Of a DNA stretch of 64,000 nucleotides, positions 32,735 through 42,476 are shown piece by piece. Position numbers and translations under genes: made by a program. Positions within the stretch are counted from its first letter, which is position 1. Each line of letters starts with the position of its first letter. The stretch lies in NCBI GenBank assembly GCA_036346275.1, contig CM070725.1, forward strand, positions 34,410,104-34,474,103. Reading direction: 5' to 3'. Source of the DNA: Otatea glauca (taxonomy: Eukaryota > Streptophyta > Magnoliopsida > Poales > Poaceae). Under the pieces are notes generated by a model. It was not told the DNA's origin. It did not search any database and saw only the letters and a list, made by a program, of their open reading frames with translations.

Positions 32735-34595
32735 TAAATCACCCCACTTTCATTCTCATCCTGCACTTTGAACCTCCTAAATGCAGTGTATGCTTGATCT
32801 TTTGTACTTAGAAAATGTACCCACATATAATGACTGCAATCATCTACCAACAGTAGGAAATACCGATTACCTGCAGTTGTTTGTGGTGTAATTAGTCCAC
32901 AAAGATCAGCATGTACTAACTCCAGCAATTCTTCCCCAGGATACAAAGCTTGCGAAGGAAATGGCTGTCGGCATTGTTTTGAGAAAATGCAACCTTCACA
33001 CAATTGAGTAATGTGCTCAATTTTGGGCACTCCTCGTACCATGTCCTTGACCACCATAGCTCTCAGAGCCTGGAAATTCAAGTGACCCAGTCGTGCATGC
33101 CATAACCATCCCGACTCATCAATACTAGCCGAGAGACAAACAAGCATGGCAACGTTCAGCAAAACTTTATACAGCCGGATGCATGACCGCTTCACTCTCA
33201 TGAGAAGCTTGCCTTCTTGGTCATGTATGCTTAACTTGTCTTGATCAAGAACCACTCTGCATCTTGCTTCCGTGATCTGACCAAGACTAAGAATATTGCC
33301 ACATAAACTAGGAATGTAGTATACCTCTCCAATAAGACGATGCTCGCCATTTTTGCACTCTAGTAATACTGAGTCTTTTCCCATAATTTGCACTGTTGAA
33401 CCATCTCCAAAACGAACTTGCCCGACAATGCTTTTGTCAAGCTCGGTGAATAAAGAACGCTGCCCAGTCATATGGTTATTCACTCCATTGTCTAAGTACC
33501 ACATTCCCTTCTCCTTTCGATCTGTGATGAAGTTTCCTGGAACCACCTTCTCTTCATTCAGCAAGATCATATCTTCGTTGCGCAAGAGTAAGTCTTGACT
33601 ACGTTGCTCGCATACTGAAAGAAGGAGCACAGGTTCATCTTCTTGGGCCTGGGACAGATTAGCTTCTTCTTCTTTGCGCTTGGGCAGCCGACATTCTGAA
33701 GCATAATGCCCATATTTGTCGCAATTGAAGCATTTGATATGACTTTTATCTCTTGATGTGCTGCTGTTTCCACTTGAATTATGCTGACCTCCATTGAATC
33801 CTCCATTGAAACCTCTGCCACTTCTGCCACGGCCGCACCCTCGGCCTCGCCACTTGCCACGTCCTTGGCTTCCTTCCTTGCTGAAACTAATAGCTTTGCT
33901 ATCCGAGTTTGTGTTTCTGTTGCGCCCAACCTTCTGGCGAGACTGCCATTCAGATTGAGTGAGCAATAGACGCCCTTCAGAGCTTGGGGAACTGCTACCA
34001 GCAAGTAAGCGAACACGTTCTTCATACGCCTTAAGACGCCCGATTGCTTCCTCAAAGGGCATATTATCCAAGCCTGAAAACTGCTCAATTGATGCCACAA
34101 GCTGGAAGAACCTTTCAGCACTGAATCAAGCAGCTTCTTGACCAAGGCTGCATCTTCAAGAGTAGCACCAAGACTGCTGAACTTTGCAGCCATGCTGCTC
34201 AATCTCCCGGCAAACTCGTCAATCGAATCTGCTTCTTTCATGCGCAAAGCCTCAAACTCGCTCTTCAGAGTTTGAAGCCGTGCTTTCTGCACTCGATCTG
34301 CGCCCAAAAACCTGGTTTTCAAGGCTTCCCAAACCTCCTTTGCATCCTTCTTCTTGGCTACTTGAAGAAGAACGTCTTCTGGAATGCATTGGAACAAAAA
34401 AGCTTTTGCCCTTTTGTCAACTTTCGCTTCCATGGCCACACCAGCCACTGGTTCCACGGCGTCCTAGATCCCCTGGGCATCCATTATGGCCTCCATCTTG
34501 ATCGCCCAGGTGGTATAACTGGACGTCGTTAGCATCGGAGAAGAAAACGGCACTTCGCCGATCTCCTTCGGTGCTTGCTGTGATGAAAGTGCCAT
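32735..34595 (-). pseudogene. Copia gag, protease and partial integrase
   Basis: Gag starts at ATG 34595 (MALSSQQAPKEIGEV); a TAG breaks it near 34470. UBN2-type motifs follow (KDAKEVWEALKTRFLGAD, EFAGRLSSMAAKFSSL). After a frameshift near 34100 a 462-codon frame continues: a Gly/Arg-rich linker, the zinc knuckle CFNCDKYGHYASEC, protease WYLDNGVNNHMTG with Asp-Asn-Gly instead of Asp-Ser/Thr-Gly, GAG-pre-integrase with RLGHLNFQALRAM and CEGCIFSKQ, and integrase core with HADLCGLI. It stops just after the position of YRYFLLLVDD-like sequence, before the second catalytic Asp. Confidence 0.88.
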
Positions 34596-34634
34596 TTGCA
34601 CGAACCAGATGGTAGATCGGAATACTTAAACAAA

Positions 34635-34646
34635 GCTCTGATACCA
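34635..34646 (-). promoter_or_regulatory. Primer binding site, initiator tRNA-Met type
   Basis: Minus strand TGGTATCAGAGC, two bases from the LTR end. This is the classic plant site complementary to the 3' end of initiator tRNA-Met. Confidence 0.9.
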
Positions 34647-34648
34647 AG

Positions 34649-35053
34649 TGTTGGTATAGATCCTGATGGAGTATTCTTTTCTACCAATATACCGATCTTC
34701 TGTTTATGCACTTCGACAGAGCTTCGGCAGTTCTTGGTATCTTCAGAAGCCTCTGAAGTAAACACCGACAACAGGGTATTGTCGTTGCTTCTGAACTTCA
34801 ACGAAAACACTTGATAGTACCTGAACTCTTGTTGTTGCTTCTGAACTCCGGCTGCTTCCTGCACACCAAGAAAAGAGCAGCAACTATCCAGATAACAAGA
34901 CGACAGCAGAGAAAGCTTTTAGCAAAACAAAAACAACACAAGGTTTTGGTGCTGCCCCAACTGCGCAGCGTTTTCTGTTGTTTATTCTCCTTTTTACAGT
35001 GCTGCATTTACAGATAAGTTGAGATTACAACTTCAAAGCAATCAATCCCAACA
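34649..35053 (-). repeat. Copia 5' LTR
   Basis: 405 bp, ends TGTTGG and CCAACA. Body contains repeated CTTCTGAACT and AACAACA words. No matching 3' LTR to the left, so no TSD test is possible. Confidence 0.85.
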
Positions 35054-35149
35054 GAACTGGTATTCGGCTTTTACTGTTTTTCTATCCGACAAAACGTAAA
35101 CAAAACAAACTTCTAACCAAAACCGTTTTCAACTAATCAGGATTATGTA

Positions 35150-35690
35150 CAACACTGCCTAAACTCGAGCGAGGAGATGAATGGATTGCCGAGCCCTATG
35201 TTCATCAGGCACACCTGCAAAGAAGTCGGCAGGAGACAAGATGATCGCTTCGTAGACGTACGCCGTGCAGGCATTGGTGATGTTCACCGTGTTCGGGTAG
35301 TGGTTGGTAATGTAGAGACGGAAGGCAGGGAGCCATGTTCAGGGGATCGTAGTTGCCGTAGCCGAAGGCGGCCCTCACCAGGTACTTCCTGCCCGACTGC
35401 AGGGACCGTAAAGTGTAGCAGTTCCGTGCACCATTACCGCTGGGGAAGTAACGGAGGGTCTCGTTCCTCATTTGGTCGAGCGTCCGCTGCGTGTTCCCGC
35501 CGGTGCCGATATTGATGGAAATGCCGGCGTCGGCGAAGCCCAAGCCTGTTATTTTGTCCTTGTATTCATCACTTGAGTTAAATCCACAGTCAGTGCTTAT
35601 GAAACCCGCAGCCGGTCAGCCACAAAGAAACCATGCAAGAAATGCTAGTATTCTATTTAGAAAACTAGAAAAAAAACTCGTCCAATTGCA
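35150..35690 (-). pseudogene. Malectin-like receptor kinase, first exon(s)
   Basis: On the minus strand: a hydrophobic stretch FLAWFLCG near 35625-35650 that could be a signal peptide, though a TGA follows it; then STDCGFNSSDEYKDKITGLG and a frame including ETLRYFPSGNGARNCYTLRS and RKYLVRAAFGYGNYD, the first half of a malectin-like domain. After one frameshift near 35340 the continuation reads VNITNACTAYVYEA, then with another shift CLMNIGLGNPFISSLEF near 35175. These receptors sit in the plasma membrane and sense extracellular ligands. The next part of the domain lies 5 kb away at 30403, with transposons in between. Confidence 0.8.
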
Positions 35691-38325
35691 CGGCTAATCC
35701 TATCATTTTCTTTTAATTAAACTGTCGTTTTCTGTATAATTTCTAATTTGTATCCATGTAAACAACTGCTACCGTTAAAAGCACCTCTCAATGCTAGAAT
35801 GTAGGATGCCGCATGAATCTATTGTTGGACTTTCGGACTTTCGTCTTTGTATGCATGGTTCAATCGACACAATGTTCTTCACCTGTATTCTTCTCTTTTC
35901 TTGCTTAAGTCTCCGTTGTAGCTTCAATTCTGTATCTTGCCTAGCCTCTCAAAGGTTCAAGTGTTCAACATACATTTCTTAGTCAATCCTTATTTCTATT
36001 ATTGTATACATAGTCCGTAAATCTCATTTCCTTGTGGGATTGATACGCCGTATGTATATGCATGTATAACTATATATTGCTCTGAATTCTAATAGTTCAT
36101 CGAATTAGTGCTAACTAAGCTCCCTTTAGCTATGTTAGTTACACTGAAAATCTTCAAAGTTAATTGCACGAACTTTTAAAAATACATCTAAAACATGTGG
36201 TCTTATCTTTTTAATCAAGCATTTTAATGTCTTGTGTATGCTATTTTCACACTCTCTATGTATGCCATAAATCTTATTTCCATCTGCATGTGATGCTCCG
36301 AAGCTTCTCACAATATCGGTAATATCCTAGCTAATTTTTCATCAAACTTTAAAGTGTAGCTACGTATATGTTTGGCAATAGACGACCAAAAATAAGTATC
36401 CTTGGCTCCACCACTCGCCATCCAATCATAATATGCGAAGTGATGGGACGGCTTTGGATACTATCATCATGCGAGGATGCTCATACAAGAATAATTTTGA
36501 AGGAATATCTAGCTACCTTTGAAATATACAAAGGAACTGAATTTCCTTGAAATAGTTTACCTCGATCATCTAGCTGACCATGGATGCGATCGACCAGAAC
36601 CGATATGGAGCTCGAGGGAATCAGGGAAACCATCACCGAGCAGAAACGCTGTCCCATCGTGTCTCAACCCCTGGAGTCTTGTGTACCAAGGCTATACAGG
36701 AATCTTGAACTAGCTAGTTAGCTGATACAAAGGGATCATACATATAAATAGAGACATTCAAAAACGTTTCCCAACATTGAGGATCAATGCAAAATTTGTA
36801 GCGTACACTTAGTCCCTCAGTACTATCGACCGGTCGCTAGCTTTTGGAACGCCAAACGGTGCAACATATATTTGTTTTATTTTTTATTTTTTTAAAAACT
36901 CACCTGCAAGTTGGGGAGTTTATAAAAAACCTACGTGCATCTCAAAATTTGTCAAAAACCTACGGGTACGTTCCATGTGGTTGCAAATCCACCTCTAAGG
37001 ACCGATTTACTCGCTTAAGCTCCTACATGGCACTTGTGGTAATCCTAGTAGATGGTCTTGTGAATAATGAGAAAAAGGACAGTGCCAGCTAGTAGGGTGC
37101 ACGAGCCGAGCGTCAGAGAATAAAGTGCCACATAAGAGCGGGAGAATAGAGGGACAAAGAAAAAGGATGATTAGGGGTGATTGCAGACGTTTGCAGCCGC
37201 GCGCGGGAGGATTCTCGCCATTTGAATGGACTTGCACGTGGTCCCGAGGTAGCGGTTCTTGACCTCTAGGAGCTGTTGGAATAAATACGATATTAGTAAT
37301 TTTCTCATTACTTTAATTCCAAGCTTAGTAAGTAACCATAAAATAATATTGTCAAAAGAACTACATAGAGACATGAGCATGATATTAACAGATATCAAGG
37401 CACAAAAACAGCTCATGTATATCAAGTATTTAAGCATAGCAAATGACAATGAACAGTGGCATTCAACTATCAACAAGGCTCAAGATGATAATTATTTTGC
37501 TCTCACGTGTTGGACTGCTTGAATTAATAGGCATCCTTGCCACTAGTGAAAGGATCACACACTAATTTGTGACAATCTTTCTAATAGTCTTACCAAATTC
37601 AGATTTCAAACCTGCCAAATTAATATGAAACAGCATCAATTGATCACACTAACAGTTCATACATATGTATATATGTTTACTGACCAATCTATATCAATTT
37701 TGAATGTAACAACAGAAATTTTATAAAAAGATAGAACACACACACATACATATAAAACTGAACTTAGAACAAGGAAACAATTGAACTGAATGAATTAACT
37801 AGACAAGAATCAAAATTTCAATCCGACTATATTGTTACAAATTGTCTCACTAAGCCTAATCCTCACAGAGCAATAGCCACCTTGACATGCAAGATCCCCA
37901 AGACAGTTAAATGTCTAGCCCCTAGGCAGAATGTAAAGAAATAAAAAAAACCGAGTATACTCACAAAGCACTGACTTGTGATCAGTGTAACAGGCAAGGC
38001 TCATCAAAGACGATGTCCTAGAAAACAATATCGTCGCCATGATACCATAGAATCATCTACAAAGGTTTTGGAGATACAAAGCTGCAAACCACCAAGTGAG
38101 GCAATTCACTAAGTAGTTCCGAGATGCAACCAAAGTCGCACAGAGCCACAAATTGCACTTCCTGACGAGGAATTGGCCTCGTCGACCAAGAACACAAGTC
38201 ACGAAGGACTTGCTCCATAGAATAAGCAACGAGTCACCAAGTAGAAATCCACCATAGAGTCGAATCAACCACCCAAGAAGTACGGTTAGTGCAAAGATTT
38301 GGCAACTGAGGGCACCAAGCGTACC
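35691..38325. other. Intergenic, no gene supported
   Basis: Would include the upstream region of the malectin-like gene. Mostly AT-rich. A short exon-like segment is seen on the minus strand at 37181-37277: an acceptor-like TTCCAACAG, then EVKNRYLGTTCKSIQMARIL. I do not recognise it. The rest shows nothing. Confidence 0.35.
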
Positions 38326-39047
38326 TCGTTGTCCACAGAGTGCCTCAAGTCCCTGGCCATAGTCACCACCTTTCAATCACCTCGGGTTACAAGCAAAAGC
38401 AGCATCCATGAGGTGAATGAGCATGGATCCAGGCCGAAGACCACACGAGGGTGTTGGGTAGCTGAGGATCTAGCCGGAACACACCCAGAGAAGAATAAAC
38501 TATAGGTAGATTATAAATTATAAAGAGGGGAAAATTATGTCGTTCTTTGCTCTCTCAAGGAGGCACATGGACTTGGGATGTAAAAGGAGCATAGGAGGAA
38601 GAGGAGAAGGAGCAATGGCTGCATACGTGGCGCACCGCACGACGCGGTCGCTACCATCCTTGCCTCCTCCTCTGACTCGCTCTCCTGGAGCTAGGGCACC
38701 GAAGAACGATACTTTAGCCTCAGTTGACTAGGCCATGTTGGCCTAGTTGGCCCAGTAAGCCCATTTTGTTTTCTTTCCTTTTCAGAAATTTGGGTAAACC
38801 CAATTTCATACAATATTCCTCCACCATTTTGCCTCAAATTTCGATGATAGCCAATCGATTATGTAATTCCCTATTTGATATATTGCTGTTTAACAAAGGT
38901 ACCAAGACGGCTTGAACCAATGCTTAGTTAGAAGAACTACAACTTTGCACAGGCAACGGAGGGCTACACCTTGATCCTGTTGGCTCGAAACGGAAGGGCC
39001 CTACTGGTCCAGTAAGCCCATCTTTTTCTTTCCTTTTCAGAAATTTG
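38326..39047. other. Intergenic with a 38-bp direct repeat
   Basis: A near-identical segment, CCAGTAAGCCCAT...TCAGAAATTT, occurs at 38752-38791 and 39009-39046. The second copy is cut at TTTG by the CACTA terminus at 39048. On the minus strand an ATG at 38360 starts MARDLRHSVDNE followed by a donor-like GTACGC; this could be a first exon but nothing supports it further. Confidence 0.4.
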
Positions 39048-39089
39048 CACTACTACAAAAGGACTCATATTAGATACCTCATCACTACC

Positions 39090-39245
39090 GGTTTTCAAAA
39101 ACCGTCAGTGATGGTTGATCATCACCGATGTTTTTTTTGCAAAAAGAGTCAGTGATGAGTTCCATTATCATCACAGACAGTTTTTGGGTAAAACCGTCAG
39201 TGATGTGGCATCATTGACGGTTTTACCCAAAAACCATTTGTGATG
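39090..39245. repeat. CACTA subterminal motif block
   Basis: Direct and inverted copies of ACCGTCAGTGATG and related words (CATCACTACCGGTTTT, GTCAGTGATGAG, CATTGACGGTTTTACCC). Likely transposase binding region. Confidence 0.8.
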
Positions 39246-39374
39246 AGCTTTTCCTGGAAATAAGTACAGAGAGCCCCGACCTCCTTAGTATTTTTAGGGT
39301 TTCCTGAGCTATTTTTGTGGTGACTGCGATTGAGAGGTGATCTGGTGAAAAGAGACTGGATTTGGAAGTTTAAT

Positions 39375-39840
39375 TGTAGATCCTTTTGTTTTTGGTGATC
39401 TAAGGTTAGTAATTGGTTCTTAATTTGTATTATATTCAAGATCTAACTTGGTAAAGAGGGAAATTAAGATGGTTTAGATCTAGCTTTGTGTAGATCCATT
39501 TGTTCTTTGTGATCTAAAGTAGTAATTGGTTCTAATTGCATTATACTCAAGAGGTAGCTAGTTAGGTTAAGAGAGAATTGAAGATGGTAAGATGATCTAA
39601 GGTTAATAATTGGTTCTAACTGCATTATATTCAAGATATAGCTTGGTAAATAGGGAATTGAAGATGGTTTTGATCTAGCTTGGTGTAGATCCATTTGTTC
39701 TTTGTGATCTAAAGTAGTAATTGGTTCTAATTGCATTATACTCAAGATGTAGCTAGCTATGTAAAGAGAGAATTGAAGATGATAAGTTTAAATGTAGCTT
39801 ATATATATATATATATCCATTTGTTCTTTGTGATATAAGG
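39375..39840. repeat. Tandem repeat, unit about 105 bp, upstream of the TNP2 gene
   Basis: Four partial to full copies starting near 39378, 39489, 39594 and 39687, plus a short piece near 39818. Shared phrases: CCATTTGTTCTTTGTGATCT, TAGTAATTGGTTCTAATTGC, ATTATACTCAAGA. It lies in the leader of the transposase gene and may be part of its promoter or 5' intron. Confidence 0.8.
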
Positions 39841-39976
39841 AGCTATATAGGTTAATTGGCAAGTTTAAATGTAGCTTATATGTAGAATATTGTACTCCAA
39901 TTTAAGAATGTGTGCATGTGCAATCCTAGTGTACTTAATTCATTATTTAACACTTATTGTTATATACGTAGTGTAG

Positions 39977-41479
39977 ATGGACCGAAGCTGGATGTACGCT
40001 GAGAACCGTGCGAGTGCCGAGTACATTAATGTCATCTCTGCTTTTAGAAGAGCTGCAGAGGAGGATATGTTGAACAAGGAGGTGGAATTTATTCCTTGTC
40101 CATGCATTGACTGCGAGAATCTGAGGATGTTTCGAAACTCAGCGCATATTGAAGCACACTTGATTCTAAGGGGTTTCAAAAGGGGGTATACATGTTGGAT
40201 CAGTCATGGTGAAGAGTAGATTATACAGGAAGCAAGTATTATTAACATCGTTGACGAAGTTAATGATACGCTAAATGGTATCGAGTGTGCTTTCAATGAG
40301 GATAGGTTTCACGATGACAATCTGGATCAGATGCTGCGCGATGCAGAAGGGAACCATGATGAATGAGAGTACATAAAATTCCGGGGCTTGATGGATGACT
40401 CGGAGAAACTTTTGTTCCCGGGTTGCAAGTCCAAATACAAAAGGTTGTCATCCGTGCTTGAACTGCTGAAATTAAAGGCAAGCAACGGTTAATCCAATAA
40501 GAGTTTCACGACGTTGTTAGGTCTATTAGCTGACATACTTATGGAGGGAAACAAGTTACCGACAACCACATATAAAGCCAAGAAGGTTCTTTGTCCATTG
40601 GGAATGGAAGCAGAAAGAATACATGCATGTCCGAACTACTGTATCCTCTACCGCAAAGAGTACGCAACCTTGCATGTATGTCCGGTGTGCAACGCATCCT
40701 GGTACATGTGTAAAGATCAATCAGATGAGAACGACGAGGGCATCGAGGTGAAGAAAGGACCTCCTACTAAGGTGGCATGATATTTGCCTGTAATTCCGCG
40801 TTTATTTGCGAACCCAAAGAAGGCAAAATTGCTTCAGTGGCACTCGGATGAGCGTACGAACAATAGAATGCTAAGGCACCCTGCTGATTCCACCTAGTGG
40901 AGAAACATTGATTTCAAGAATTCACTGCAAATCCGAGGAATATAAGGTTTGGATTGAGTACAGACGGAATGAATCCTTTTGGTAACATGAGTAGCCGTCA
41001 TAGCACTTCACCCGTGAATCTCTGTATCTACATCCTTCCTCCTTGATTATCCATGAAGCGGAAGTACATTTTACTGTATACTTATCCAAGGGCCAAAGTA
41101 ACCTGAGAACTATATTGATGTGTACCTAGCACCATTGGTGGAAGATCTGAAAACACTGTGGGTTCCTGGGGTACATGTATGGAATGCTCACAAACGAGAG
41201 TACTTCACTTTGCACTGTCTACTGTTCTGCACCATAAATGAGTATCCTGATCTTGCTAACTTGTAAGGCCAGAGTACAAAATGATCTAAAGCCTGTACTC
41301 ACTACTTAGATGATACTGAGAGTGTGTGGCTGAATCATTCGGGCAAAACTGTGTACATACGTCACCATAGGTTCCTTTGGACGAATCACCCATACAACAA
41401 GATGAAGAAATAATTCGACGAAACGAACGAAGATAGTTCAGCTCCAAAGCCTTTAAGCGAGATAGATGTTCATGATATG
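39977..41479 (+). pseudogene. TNP2-type transposase, 5' half
   Basis: ATG 39977 opens the transposase-associated domain (SWMYAENRASAEYINVI, CPCIDCENLRMF, ending at TAG 40217-40219). The TNP2 core continues at 40514-40780 (ACPNYCILYRKEY, CPVCNASWYM), then in other frames IRFGLSTDGMNPFG near 40944-40985 and, near 41300-41475, CTHYLDDTESVWLN and GKTVYIRHHRFLW. Stops and shifts are frequent. The frame is interrupted at 41479 by the gypsy element, right at a Met codon. Confidence 0.85.
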
Positions 41480-42080
41480 TGTCGATGATAGGGATCGCCT
41501 GACCTCGAGAAGAGGGAAGGAATGATGTGGGAGCAGGGCCTAAGACCATGCCCGCTCCGAGGGTGCAGTCGCCGCTTCACAAGAGAGAGAAAAAGAGGGA
41601 GACCGACATGAGTTATTATACTTGTTCGAGCCCCTGACACGGGTAAAAGCTCTACTCCAATTTTGCCCGGAGGCGGAAGCTTGAAGATGATGCACTGTTG
41701 TTGAATACAGGGGGTGCTCGAGCTCGAGCAAGCACCAGCTTGAGTGTGATGTATGTCTCTTGCTTTCTCCCGCGCCGGGGAAAGGTCCTTATACCTCTAC
41801 TACTAAGTTCGTTACGGAAAATGGCCGAGCGAGATTCTCAGGTGCGTGGCGCCAGATCTGAACATGAAGCGCAATGAAGTATGGCGGTAATGGCTCTAGA
41901 AACCGTCGCCCACGTTCACTTTAACTATACCTTTTAAGGTCCCTCCTTAGCTCGGTAACCGCCGGTTTCTGCATTCCAATCAAGTCCTCCGGGCCCGACC
42001 ACGATGGCGAGCTGGGTCCTTGGTCGAGTGAGCTCGGGCCCAGTTGGCCATTGTCTGTGCAGGGTAACCAGTCCCCGAGC
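41480..42080 (-). repeat. Gypsy 3' LTR
   Basis: 601 bp. Plus strand starts TGTCGATGATAGGG and ends CAGTCCCCGAGC, where the last bases have drifted from CCCCGACA. A PPT (minus strand CTCGGGGGCTA) lies just inside at 42081-42092. Confidence 0.88.
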
Positions 42081-42476
42081 TAGCCCCCGAGGCTCATGCA
42101 GTGATCCTGAAGCTCGGGATGACCTTGAGTCTGATGTCCTGGAGAAGGGGACGGCTCCCCGTTTGGGCTTGGAAATGCTCAAGCTCGAGCCCGGGTCTGG
42201 ACCGCACGGAGGTCCGTGACGCGGTCAAGCCTGAAAACGCTCGGACTTCGACACCGCGGTCTTTGGGCGGAGAAATTGGGAGAGTAACTCAAGACACTTT
42301 GAATTCCGTCGTAGGAACCGCGACGCTCCTTTTGAGGCATAACCGGCGCTAGCTTCTACCATCGGGCCCTTTAAATCCCAAATCGTTGCCATCCTTAGAG
42401 GATTCCCCCAAATCTTTTAAGGGCTGAACCCTAGCTTTCCTCTGCCTTCCAGACTCCCCCTTGCAATCTTCCTTCA

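Larger units (their letters stand above)
32735..35053 (-). mobile_element. Truncated Ty1/copia element
   Basis: 5' LTR at 34649-35053, PBS, gag and pol to the middle of integrase, then an abrupt loss of similarity near 32735. RT, RNase H and 3' LTR are missing. The coding part has only one premature stop (near 34470) and one clear frameshift (near 34100), so the copy is young compared with the copia element at 8532. It sits close to, and downstream of, the first malectin-like exon. Confidence 0.85.
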
